Below are positions 55,840 to 63,466 of a stretch of DNA of 64,000 bases, one piece after another. Source of the DNA: Shinella sumterensis (GTDB lineage: Bacteria; Pseudomonadota; Alphaproteobacteria; Rhizobiales; Rhizobiaceae); contig NZ_MYFN02000010.1 in assembly GCF_004514425.2 (NCBI RefSeq), forward strand, positions 168,055 through 232,054, in the 5' to 3' direction. The position numbers were made by a program, and so were the translations under genes. Within the stretch, counting starts at the first letter, position 1; each line of letters begins with the position of its first letter. Below the pieces are notes generated by a model. The model was given only the letters and a program-made list of their open reading frames with translations. It did not search any database and was not told where the DNA came from.

Positions 55840-56799
55840 TCAGGAGAACAGGATCGAGGACATCTTGCGGCGGGCGGCGATGGTCGCCGGGTCCATCGGG
55901 CCCCAGACCTCGAAGAACTGCAGAAGCTCGCGCCGCGCGCCGTCATCCTCGAAGGCCCGGTCGCGCTTCATGATCAGCAGCAGGTGGTCGGCCGCCGCCT
56001 GCCGGTCGCCCTCGACATTGCGGATCTTCGCAAGCTTCATGCGCGCGGCGTGGTCGTCGGGGTTTACCGCAAGCGCCTGTTCCAGCGCGGCCGGATCGCC
56101 GAGCTTGCGGGCTTCCTCGATCTGGTCGAGCTTCTTCAGCACCGCGCTGACGGCCGGATCGGCCGCCACGGCCTCGGGCAGGTTGGTGAGCGCCTGGCGG
56201 GCATTGTCGTGCTGGCCGACGGCGATCATGCATTCGGCGATGCCGGCAAGGGCGACGGCATTTTCCGGGTCGGCCTGCAGCAGCGCACCGTAGAGATCGG
56301 CCGCACCCGCGACATCGCCGGCATCGAACAGCGTCTTCGCCTCGGCAAGCAGCGTCTCGATCTGGGCCTTCTCATCGGCGTCGGCGGGGCCGGCGATCTT
56401 GTCGATGAACTGGCGCACCTGGCTCTCCGGCACCGCACCCATGAAGCCATCCGCCGGGCGTCCGCCGACGAAGGCGACGACGGCCGGGATGGACTGGATG
56501 CCGAGCTGGCCGGGAATGGAGGGATGGTCGTCGATATTGAGCTTGACGAGCTTCACGCGGCCGGCGCTTTCGCGCACGACCTTCTCGATAATGGGCTGCA
56601 ACTGCTTGCACGGCCCGCACCAGGGCGCCCAGAAATCGACGAGCACCGGCTGGTGGCGCGAGGCCTCGAGCACATCGCGCGCGAAGTTCGCGGTCGTCGT
56701 GTCCTTGATCAGGTCGTCCGCCGCGGGCGCGCCGCCGCCATAGTTCGCGGAAACGTTCATCTGCCCGCCATAGGACGATGCATAGGGATTGTCGCTCAT
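55840..56799 (-). CDS. cnoX: Thioredoxin-TPR protein, CnoX/YbbN type
   Basis: This 319-residue protein has a thioredoxin domain (residues about 35-145: VLVDFWAPWCGPCKQLQPI, SIPAVVAFVGG) followed by TPR-like helices. This is the CnoX chaperedoxin layout, in which holdase activity protects proteins under oxidative chlorine stress. Unlike E. coli CnoX, which has lost the redox pair, this one keeps WCGPC, as known for alphaproteobacterial members, so it may reduce disulfides as well. CGAGGAG precedes the ATG. Confidence 0.92.
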   Translation of the reverse strand: MSDNPYASSYGGQMNVSANYGGGAPAADDLIKDTTTANFARDVLEASRHQPVLVDFWAPWCGPCKQLQPIIEKVVRESAGRVKLVKLNIDDHPSIPGQLGIQSIPAVVAFVGGRPADGFMGAVPESQVRQFIDKIAGPADADEKAQIETLLAEAKTLFDAGDVAGAADLYGALLQADPENAVALAGIAECMIAVGQHDNARQALTNLPEAVAADPAVSAVLKKLDQIEEARKLGDPAALEQALAVNPDDHAARMKLAKIRNVEGDRQAAADHLLLIMKRDRAFEDDGARRELLQFFEVWGPMDPATIAARRKMSSILFS

Positions 56800-56853
56800 G
56801 GTGTCTCCTCGCGCGGTGCGCCCGAATATCGCTTCAGCGCCCAAAATCGTATG

Positions 56854-57363
56854 TCAGGCCGTGACTTTCAAGACAAGCGGCTCATGTCCCGTCGCTTCGA
56901 TGAAGCGCAACAGGTCCTTGGCGCCAATCGAGGTCGTCGCATCGTTGCGCAGCGGATGGCAGTTGATCGTGTCGAACGCCATCAGGTCCGCGTCGATGAT
57001 GATCTTCACCTTGCCCGCCGTGTCGTTGATCACCCCGAAGGCGGTGACGGCGCCGGGAATGACGCCGAGATACTCCATCAGCTTCTCCGGCTTGCCGAAG
57101 GACACGCGGCTGGCCGCGCCGATGATGCCGTGCACCGTCTTCAGGTCCACCGTGGCATGCTCCTCGACGGTCATCAGGAAATAGTTGTCTTTCTTGTCCT
57201 TCACGAAAAGGTTCTTCGTGTGGCCGCCGGGAATTTCATCGCGCAGCGACACCGATTCGGCGACGGTGAAGACCGGCGCGTGTTCCTTGGTGCTGTGCGA
57301 AATTCCCAGTCCGTCGAGGAACGCGAAAAGCTCCCTGTCGGTCTTCGGCTGCGTGTCCGTCAT
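56854..57363 (-). CDS. PrdX/YbaK-type aminoacyl-tRNA deacylase (ProXp-ala like)
   Basis: This 169-residue YbaK-domain protein has HTKNLFVKDKKDNYFLMTV (the conserved Lys of editing domains) and GVIPGAVTAFGVINDTAGKVKIIID (in part), typical of ProXp-ala/PrdX. These free-standing editors clear Ala-tRNA(Pro) formed by prolyl-tRNA synthetase. The assignment to the subfamily is by resemblance. It ends 54 bases from the start of the CnoX-like gene and may be cotranscribed with it. Confidence 0.9.
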   Translation of the reverse strand: MTDTQPKTDRELFAFLDGLGISHSTKEHAPVFTVAESVSLRDEIPGGHTKNLFVKDKKDNYFLMTVEEHATVDLKTVHGIIGAASRVSFGKPEKLMEYLGVIPGAVTAFGVINDTAGKVKIIIDADLMAFDTINCHPLRNDATTSIGAKDLLRFIEATGHEPLVLKVTA

Positions 57364-57579
57364 CTCTTTGGCTCCGGCCCGATTTGTCCTGTCCGCTGAT
57401 AGGCCGTCCCCCCTCTTCGCGCAACCGCCCGGGAATCAGGGACTTTCGAAGAGGGCGCATTTTTTTCTGAAAAATCCTTCATTTCCCTGTTGCAATTGAA
57501 AAGGCCTTGGGTCATATAGCGCCCGTCGCCGCAACGCAGCGACCTTCGGCCAACCACTACCCCAGGCCGTCGACGATGA

Positions 57580-57654
57580 GCGGGTGTAGCTCAGGGGTAG
57601 AGCACAACCTTGCCAAGGTTGGGGTCGAGCGTTCGAATCGCTTCACCCGCTCCA
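57580..57654 (+). tRNA. tRNA-Gly (anticodon GCC)
   Basis: A 75-base cloverleaf including an encoded CCA. The acceptor GCGGGTG pairs with CACCCGC. The D-loop AGCTCAGGGGTAGAGC and the anticodon loop CTTGCCAAG with GCC are present, as is the T-arm GCGTTCGAATCGC. A terminator follows within 20 bases. Confidence 0.98.
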
Positions 57655-57671
57655 TTCTCTCCAAAGTTTCG

Positions 57672-57697
57672 AAGCCTCGGTTCACCGGGGCTTTTGT
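57672..57697 (+). terminator. Terminator of tRNA-Gly
   Basis: AAGCCTCGG and CCGGGGCTT pair (one T-G wobble) around TTCA, followed by TTTG and a later TTTT. Confidence 0.75.
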
Positions 57698-57768
57698 GCG
57701 TTTTGGGCGATATAGATCTCCACCGCGGTGGCGAGAACGGTGGCGGGCGCCGTTCTCTCGGGGCTGCA

Positions 57769-58782
57769 TCACCCCTTGCCGAACACGTAGTCCGTCTTCT
57801 GCCGCAGGGTCTCGCCGGGGCGCAGGATGGCGTTGGGGAAGGTGGGGTGATTGATGGCGTCGGGCCAGATCTGGGTTTCGAGGCACAGCCCCGAGAAGGC
57901 GTCGTAGCGGCGGCCTTCGAGGCCCTCCAGCGGTTTGATATAGGCGCCGGTATAGAGTTGCAGGCCGGGCTCGGTGGTCACCACCTGGAGCGACAGGCCG
58001 GAGGCTGGGCTGCGGACCTCGGCGACGAGGCGCGGCTCCCTGCGGCCGTCCGACAGGCAGAAATTGTGATCGAAGACCACGCCGCCCGGTTCCAGCTGGC
58101 GGCGGAGCGGCGTCCAGTCACGCAGGTCGAAGGGCGTGCCGGCGACGGGGCGGATCTCGCCGGTCGGGATCAGCGTCTCGTCGACAGGCAGATAGTGTTC
58201 CGCCTCGATGCGGATTTCGTGATCGAAGATGTCCTTGCCGCCGTCGAGGATGAAATAGCTGTGCTGGCACAGATTGACCGGCGTCGGCGCATCCGTGGTC
58301 GCATCATAGGTGACGGAGAGCGTTCCGTTGCCGGACAGCGCATAGGTGCAGGTAAGAGTGCAGGTGCCGGGATAACCGGCGCGGCCGGCGGGATCGGTCA
58401 GCGTCAGGGTGACGAAGTCCGCGCCGCGCGCGGCGATGCGCCAGTTCTGCTGGCTGGTGCCGTCACGGCCGCCGTGCAGATGGGTCACGCCGCGCTCGTT
58501 GCGTTCCAGCTGGTAATCCGTGCCGTCGATGGTGAAGCGGCCGCCGGCGATGCGGTTGGCGCAGCGCCCGGCCGTTGCGCCGAAATAGGTGACATGCGTG
58601 AGATAGCTTGCGAGATCCTCGAAACCCAGCACCAGCGGTGCCTCGTGCCCGTCGAGGCGCAGGTCCTGAATGATGGCGCCGAAGGTGAGGACCCGTGCGG
58701 TGAGGCCGCCGCCGCGGATCGTCACGCGCTCCACCGCCTCGCCGGAGCCGAGCCGCCCGAAAATCTCCTGTCCTTCACCCAT
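57769..58782 (-). CDS. galM: Aldose 1-epimerase
   Basis: This 337-residue mutarotase interconverts alpha and beta anomers of hexoses. Family landmarks are GRCANRIAGGRFTIDG, the catalytic-His segment VNLCQHSYFILDG and the glutamate near the end in CLETQIWPDAINHP. GGGAGG lies seven bases before ATG 58782. It stands alone, with no sugar operon next to it. Confidence 0.93.
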   Translation of the reverse strand: MGEGQEIFGRLGSGEAVERVTIRGGGLTARVLTFGAIIQDLRLDGHEAPLVLGFEDLASYLTHVTYFGATAGRCANRIAGGRFTIDGTDYQLERNERGVTHLHGGRDGTSQQNWRIAARGADFVTLTLTDPAGRAGYPGTCTLTCTYALSGNGTLSVTYDATTDAPTPVNLCQHSYFILDGGKDIFDHEIRIEAEHYLPVDETLIPTGEIRPVAGTPFDLRDWTPLRRQLEPGGVVFDHNFCLSDGRREPRLVAEVRSPASGLSLQVVTTEPGLQLYTGAYIKPLEGLEGRRYDAFSGLCLETQIWPDAINHPTFPNAILRPGETLRQKTDYVFGKG

Positions 58783-58865
58783 AGAATGTCCTCCCTGGTC
58801 ATCGGCCGGCAAACTGCGGCAATTTCCGCCGATCCGCAATCGAAAAGTCATACTTTTCGGGGCAT

Positions 58866-59318
58866 TCAGAGGTTCTTCTGATAGACGATGAAGGGCGTCT
58901 TTTCCGCGATGCGGTCGTAGAGCCGGCGCGCGGTGGCGTTGAACTCCTGCGTCATCCAGTAGACCTCCGGTGCGCCGGCCTCGCGCGCCCTGGCATAGAC
59001 GCCTTCGATGAGCGCCCGGCCGATGCCCGCGCCGCGCACTTCGGAGTCGGCGAAGAGATCCTGCAGGTAGCAGACATTGCCTGTCGTCCAGCAGGAGCGA
59101 TGGAAGAGATAATGCGCGAGGCCCACGGGCTTGCCGTCGAGCGTGGCGAGCAGGCCGCGATACTCGCCCTCGGCCGCCTCGCCCGTCAGCCGGGCGAAGG
59201 TGGTGGCGAAGACCGCCTCGGGCAGCACCGTCTCGTAAAAGGCGAGATAGGCGGTCCACAGGCGGCGCCATTCGCCCTCGTCGTCCTTGTGCAGCGGGCG
59301 AATGACGACGCGGCTCAT
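58866..59318 (-). CDS. GNAT-family acetyltransferase cotranscribed with metA
   Basis: This 150-residue protein is GNAT type: VIRPLHKDDEGEWRRLW, then YLQDLFADSEVRGAGIGRALIEGV with the acetyl-CoA loop R-G-A-G-I-G, and NATARRLYDRIAEK at the end. It begins 4 bases after the metA stop, with AGGAG inside the metA 3' end, so it shares the SAM-II-controlled transcript. The substrate may be a sulfur amino acid or analogue; that is a guess from context only. Confidence 0.88.
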   Translation of the reverse strand: MSRVVIRPLHKDDEGEWRRLWTAYLAFYETVLPEAVFATTFARLTGEAAEGEYRGLLATLDGKPVGLAHYLFHRSCWTTGNVCYLQDLFADSEVRGAGIGRALIEGVYARAREAGAPEVYWMTQEFNATARRLYDRIAEKTPFIVYQKNL

Positions 59319-59322
59319 GGCA

Positions 59323-60246
59323 TCAGGCTCCTGTTCCGATCTTCTCGAGGTCATAGGGCGTGGTCTGGTAGATCTCGTTGATCCAGTTGCCGAACAGGAG
59401 ATGGGCGTGGCCGCGCCAGCGGTTCTGCGGCGGCAGGGCCGGATCGTTGTGCGGGAAGTAGTTCCGCGGCATCTTGATCGGCACGCCGGCCGAGACATCG
59501 CGGAAATATTCGTCGGCCAGCGAGGTCGAATCATATTCGACATGGTTGAAGATGTAGAGGCGGTTGCCCGCCTTCTCCTCGACGAGGCAGACACCCATCT
59601 CGTCGGAATCGAGCAGGATTTCGAGCTCCGGCACGGCGCGGATATCCTCCGCGCGGATCTCCGTCCAGCGCGAGACCGGCACCTCGAAATCATCCGAGAA
59701 GCCGTTCAGGTAGATCGATGAGGGCTTGCGGTTGTGGTGACGGTAGACGCCGAACGCCTTTTCATCGAGCGTGTATTTGGGCACGCCGTGGAAATGGTAG
59801 ATCGCCGCCATCGCGCCCCAGCAGACGTTGAGCGTCGAATGGACATTGGTCGTCGTCCAGTCGAGGATCTGCTTCATCTCGTCCCAATAGGTGACTTCCT
59901 CGTATTCAAGGGTCTCGATCGGGGCGCCGGTGATGATGAAGCCGTCGAACTTGCGGTGCTTCACCTCTTCCCAGGTGTCGTAGAAGGCAAGCAGGTGCTC
60001 CTCCGACGTGTTCTTCGCGCGGTGGGCGCCGACGCGCACCAGCGACAGCTCGACCTGAAGGGGCGAGGCGCCGACGAGGCGCGCCATCTGCACTTCCGTC
60101 TTGATCTTGTTCGGCATGAGGTTGAGCAGCCCGATCTGCAGCGGGCGGATATCCTGCCGGATCGCCACCGTTTCGGTCATCACCCGCACGCCCTCGTTGA
60201 CGAGGGTCTGGAAGGCGGGGAGCGTATCGGGAATCTTGATGGGCAT
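59323..60246 (-). CDS. metA: Homoserine O-acyltransferase MetA (probably acetyl-specific)
   Basis: This 307-residue enzyme of the first methionine-specific step acylates homoserine. The catalytic Cys is C142 in [12 protein letters not shown]. His-x-Glu is in IFNHVEYDS. Residue 111 is Glu ([11 protein letters not shown]); in characterised MetA proteins Glu at 111 goes with acetyl-CoA and Gly with succinyl-CoA, so acetylation is likely. It is preceded by a SAM-II riboswitch and a terminator hairpin. Confidence 0.96.
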   Translation of the reverse strand: MPIKIPDTLPAFQTLVNEGVRVMTETVAIRQDIRPLQIGLLNLMPNKIKTEVQMARLVGASPLQVELSLVRVGAHRAKNTSEEHLLAFYDTWEEVKHRKFDGFIITGAPIETLEYEEVTYWDEMKQILDWTTTNVHSTLNVCWGAMAAIYHFHGVPKYTLDEKAFGVYRHHNRKPSSIYLNGFSDDFEVPVSRWTEIRAEDIRAVPELEILLDSDEMGVCLVEEKAGNRLYIFNHVEYDSTSLADEYFRDVSAGVPIKMPRNYFPHNDPALPPQNRWRGHAHLLFGNWINEIYQTTPYDLEKIGTGA

Positions 60247-60261
60247 GTCTCAACTCGATCC

Positions 60262-60297
60262 AAAACAAAAACCGGCCGCAACGATGTCGCAACCGGT
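60262..60297 (-). terminator. Attenuator terminator of the metA riboswitch
   Basis: Minus-strand ACCGGTTGCGA pairs with TTGCGGCCGGT over 11 pairs (including G-T wobbles) around a 5-base loop, followed by TTTTTGTTTT. It lies between the aptamer and metA, with the ATG only 15 bases after the T-run. Confidence 0.85.
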
Positions 60298-60322
60298 CCA
60301 CGTAAGGCTCTTCCTCGCGCGG

Positions 60323-60376
60323 CCCTTTAGCGACTTGTTTAACGTGGCTGCAAGCCGGCCGGCCAAATCACCACGA
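60323..60376 (-). promoter_or_regulatory. SAM-II riboswitch (metA motif)
   Basis: The minus strand shows all conserved blocks of SAM-II in order: GTGGTGATTTGGCC, then GGCTTGCAGCCACG, TTAAA, and the pseudoknot end AGTCGCTAAAGGG. SAM-II binds S-adenosylmethionine and switches off methionine genes, most often metA, in alphaproteobacteria. The downstream terminator indicates control by premature termination. Confidence 0.95.
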
Positions 60377-60382
60377 CCTCCT

Positions 60383-60410
60383 AGATAGCGCCTGTTTGCC
60401 GGCGAATCAA
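60383..60410 (-). promoter_or_regulatory. Promoter of the SAM-II/metA transcript
   Basis: Minus strand TTGATT (60410-60405), 16 bases, CTATCT (60388-60383). The transcript would start within a few bases of the aptamer 5' end. Confidence 0.55.
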
Positions 60411-60433
60411 TCCGCCGTCCTCCAAGTGTAAAG

Positions 60434-60460
60434 GGCCCGGACGCGGCGGGCATCCGGGCC
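60434..60460 (-). terminator. Terminator-like hairpin after the His/Gly/Tyr-rich gene
   Basis: GGCCCGGA and TCCGGGCC arms pair perfectly; CCTTTACA follows on the minus strand. The T-run is short, so termination is probable but not certain. Confidence 0.55.
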
Positions 60461-60484
60461 TCGGTCAGAATGCAGGCGAAGGGC

Positions 60485-60727
60485 TCAATAGTAGCCGAAC
60501 GAGAAGCTGTAGCCGTTGTGGCTGTTGTAGCCGTAGCCGCCGTAGTGCTTCTTGTAGCCATGGTGCTTCCTGTAGCCGTAGTGGCCACCATGATGTTTCT
60601 TGTAGCTGTAATGCTTCTTGTAGCCGTGATGCTTGTGGCCGTAGCCATAGTGGCCGGCATGGGAGGGTGCGGCGAAGGATACGGCGGCGACAGCGGCGAC
60701 GACGGCGGAGATGATGAAATTGCGCAT
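60485..60727 (-). CDS. His/Gly/Tyr/Lys-rich exported small protein
   Basis: This 80-residue protein has a clear signal peptide (MRNFIISAVVAAVAAVSFAAPSHA, positions 1-24). The mature part is made of degenerate repeats such as HHGYKKHY, HGGHYGYRKHHGYKK and GGYGYNSHNGYS, and contains no cysteine. The many histidines suggest metal binding or a surface/periplasmic matrix role, but no family is recognised. GGAGG is upstream of the ATG. A hairpin follows the stop. Confidence 0.75.
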   Translation of the reverse strand: MRNFIISAVVAAVAAVSFAAPSHAGHYGYGHKHHGYKKHYSYKKHHGGHYGYRKHHGYKKHYGGYGYNSHNGYSFSFGYY

Positions 60728-60852
60728 GGGAGGCTCCTGATCTCTTTCGGGTTGCAGGATGAGCGCGTCTCATCCGATGACCCGACTATCCCATGACCTC
60801 GTCTTCCGCGCTGTTTCGCGGGGAACAGGGGTTTCATTCGCCTGCATTCCAC

Positions 60853-60945
60853 CCCTCCTCCGTCATGCTCGGGCTTGACCCGAGCATCCACCGACGCGGG
60901 TGCCGCATGGATCCTCGGCTCAAGCCGAGGATGACGACGGAGAGG
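60853..60945. repeat. Alphaproteobacterial palindromic intergenic repeat
   Basis: Two GC-rich palindromes, ATGCTCGGGCTTGACCCGAGCAT and ATCCTCGGCTCAAGCCGAGGAT (both in part), are flanked by CTCCGTC and GACGGAG. Such paired elements are frequent between genes in this class. It lies between the His-rich gene and the ABC-F gene. Confidence 0.75.
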
Positions 60946-60967
60946 AGAGAGCGTGTTGCGGGCCTGC

Positions 60968-62797
60968 TCAGCCCTCCAGTTCCTCGCGCAGCATTTCCAG
61001 CTCCAGCCATTCCTCTTCCATCCTCGTCAGCGAGGCGCGCAGCTTTTCCATTTCGGCGGCGAGCGTGTTGAAGGTGGCGGGGTCCTTGGTGAAGAGGTTG
61101 GGGTCGGCCATTTTCGCCTCGCGGGCGGCGATCTCCTTTTCCGCCTTCTCCATCTCCTTCGGCAGGTTTTCCAGCGCGAACTTCTGCTTGTAGGAGAGCT
61201 TGCCCTTGGCCTTGCCGTCGGAGGGGGCGGCGGCAGGGGCCGCGTCCGCCGCCTTCGCCTTCTCGGCCTTCTCCGCCTTGCGCTTTTCTTCGATGACGCC
61301 GCGGCGCTGCGCCATCATGTCGGTGTAGCCGCCGGCATATTCGATCCAGCGTCCGTCCGGCTTTTCGGGATCGGCGGGCGCGATGGTGGAGGTGACGGTG
61401 CGGTCGAGGAAATCGCGGTCGTGGCTGACGAGCAGCACGGTGCCGGTGAAACCGGCGACGATCTCCTGCAACAGGTCCAGCGTCTCGATGTCGAGGTCGT
61501 TGGTCGGTTCGTCGAGGATGAGCAGGTTGGTCGGCCGCGACAGGATGCGCGCCAGCATGAGGCGGGCACGCTCGCCGCCCGAGAGGTTGCGGATCGGCGT
61601 GCGGGCCTGCTCCGGCTGGAACAGGAATTCCTTCATGTAGCCGGTGACATGGCGCTGCTCGCCGTTGACCAGCAGCGTCTCGCCGCGCCCGTCGGTGAGG
61701 TAATGGGCGAGCGTGTCGTCGAGGTTGAGGTCCTCGCGGCGCTGGTCGAGCGTGGCGATCTCCAGATTGGTGCCGAGCTTGACGGTGCCGCTATCGGGCG
61801 CGAGCTGGCCGGTGAGCATCTTGAGCAGTGTGGTCTTGCCCGCGCCGTTCGGGCCGACGAGGCCGATGCAGTCGCCGCGATGCACGCGGATGGAGAACGG
61901 CGCGACGATGGTGCGCTCGCCATAGGCCTTGGTGATCTTTTCCGCCTCGATGACCAGCTTGCCGGATTCCTGCGCGTCGGAGGCGCTGGCCTGCACGCTG
62001 CCCTGCGGGCCCTTGTGGCCGCGGTAGCGGGCGCGCAGGTCGTGCAGCGCGCCGAGGCGGCGCATGTTGCGCTTGCGGCGCGCCGTCACGCCGTAGCGCA
62101 GCCAATGTTCCTCGCGCTCGATGGCCTTGCCGAGCTTGTGCTGCTCCAGCTCCTCGGCCTCCAGCACCTCGTCGCGCCAGGCTTCGAAATGGCCGAAGCC
62201 GCGGTTGAGCCGGCGCGACTGGCCGCGATCCAGCCAGACGGTGGCGTTGGAGACCTTTTCGAGGAAGCGGCGGTCGTGCGAGATGACGACGAGGGCCGAG
62301 CGGGTCGATTGCAGCTCGCCTTCCAGCCATTCGATGGTCGGCAGGTCGAGATGGTTCGTCGGCTCGTCGAGCAGCAGGATATCCGGCTCCGGCGCCATGA
62401 CGCGGGCAAGGGCGGCGCGACGCGCCTCGCCGCCCGACAGCGACTTCGGGTCCTCCGTGCCGTCGAGTCCCAGATGTTCGAGCAGGTAGGTGACGCGGTA
62501 GGGGTCGTCGCTCGGGCCAAGCCCGGCCTCCGCATAGGCCGCGACCGTGTCGTAGCCGTCGAAATCCGGCGCCTGGTGCAGGTAGCGGATCGTTGCCGAG
62601 GGGTGGCGGAAGACCTCGCCCGACTGCGCCTCGGCCAGGCCGGCGGCGATCTTCATCAGCGTCGACTTGCCCGAGCCGTTGCGGCCGACGAGGCAGATGC
62701 GGTCGCCCGGCTCCACCTGCAGGCTCGCGCCCGCAAGCAGCGGCGTGCCGCCGAAGCTCAAGAAGATATCATCGAGTTTGAGAATGGGCGGTGCCAA
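60968..62797 (-). CDS. ABC-F family ATPase (Uup-like)
   Basis: This 609-residue soluble protein has two ABC domains: Walker A GRNGSGKSTLMKI and GPNGAGKTTLLKM, signatures SLSGGEARRAALA and NLSGGERARLMLA, and Walker B ILLLDEPTNHLDL and LLILDEPTNDLDI. A C-terminal coiled coil (KEMEKAEKEIAAREAKM) resembles Uup. There are no membrane segments; these proteins act on ribosomes. The start is TTG 62797, with AGGAG eight bases upstream; it lies 3 bases from the thiN stop. Confidence 0.93.
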   Translation of the reverse strand: MAPPILKLDDIFLSFGGTPLLAGASLQVEPGDRICLVGRNGSGKSTLMKIAAGLAEAQSGEVFRHPSATIRYLHQAPDFDGYDTVAAYAEAGLGPSDDPYRVTYLLEHLGLDGTEDPKSLSGGEARRAALARVMAPEPDILLLDEPTNHLDLPTIEWLEGELQSTRSALVVISHDRRFLEKVSNATVWLDRGQSRRLNRGFGHFEAWRDEVLEAEELEQHKLGKAIEREEHWLRYGVTARRKRNMRRLGALHDLRARYRGHKGPQGSVQASASDAQESGKLVIEAEKITKAYGERTIVAPFSIRVHRGDCIGLVGPNGAGKTTLLKMLTGQLAPDSGTVKLGTNLEIATLDQRREDLNLDDTLAHYLTDGRGETLLVNGEQRHVTGYMKEFLFQPEQARTPIRNLSGGERARLMLARILSRPTNLLILDEPTNDLDIETLDLLQEIVAGFTGTVLLVSHDRDFLDRTVTSTIAPADPEKPDGRWIEYAGGYTDMMAQRRGVIEEKRKAEKAEKAKAADAAPAAAPSDGKAKGKLSYKQKFALENLPKEMEKAEKEIAAREAKMADPNLFTKDPATFNTLAAEMEKLRASLTRMEEEWLELEMLREELEG

Positions 62798-62800
62798 GGA

Positions 62801-63466
62801 TCAGGCTCCTGAGAGATCATAGGGCCGGGCGATGAGGATCGCGCGGCCGGAGGCAAGCGAAACGCGGACGGGGCCTTCCGCGACATTGGAAATGGTGCGC
62901 GACGAGCCGAAGGGCAGCGCGAAATCGGTGAGCGGATAGCGCACGTTTTCGAGATGAAGCCCTAAGAGCGCCGTGAGGCCGAGCACGGAAAACAGGCTGC
63001 CGGCGGGCAGGTCGATCACGCGGCGGCCCGGCAGGAGCGGCCACGCCTCCTCCTCCCCGGAGGTGAGCTTGATGGCGATGCCAGCTTCCGCAAGCGAGAC
63101 GGCGTGGATGAGATGCATCAGCGCATGGTCGCTGCGTTCGCCGCCGAGCGCGCCGGCAAGGAGGACGGAGCGGGCGCCGCGCCCGGTGGCGACGGACACG
63201 GCAAGCGCGCCATCCGTCTCGTTCTTGGCGGCGGGATAGGGCTGGCGCTCGACATCGGGCCATGCGGCCAGAAGCTCCGGCGGCGTGGAATCGAAATCGC
63301 CGACCCAAAGATCCGGCGTCACGCCAAGCATTGCCGCATGGCGCATGCCGCCATCGGCCGCGATGAAGTGCGCGCCGGCAATATCGTCCGCCAGACGCGG
63401 CGTCGCGACGAGCGCGCCCCCGAGGAGGACGACATAGGTTTCATCTGTCGAAGCCGGCATGGTCAT
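62801..63466 (-). CDS. thiN: Thiamine pyrophosphokinase
   Basis: This 221-residue enzyme transfers pyrophosphate from ATP to thiamine. The family motifs are FIAADGGMRHA, DLWVGDFDSTP and PAAKNETDGALAV, followed by GALGGERSDHALMHL and a C-terminal beta domain with FGSSRTISNVAEG. I use ATG 63466, which has AAGGG upstream; ATG 63460 is also possible. It is cotranscribed with the ABC-F gene. No TPP riboswitch is seen upstream. Confidence 0.93.
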   Translation of the reverse strand: MTMPASTDETYVVLLGGALVATPRLADDIAGAHFIAADGGMRHAAMLGVTPDLWVGDFDSTPPELLAAWPDVERQPYPAAKNETDGALAVSVATGRGARSVLLAGALGGERSDHALMHLIHAVSLAEAGIAIKLTSGEEEAWPLLPGRRVIDLPAGSLFSVLGLTALLGLHLENVRYPLTDFALPFGSSRTISNVAEGPVRVSLASGRAILIARPYDLSGA

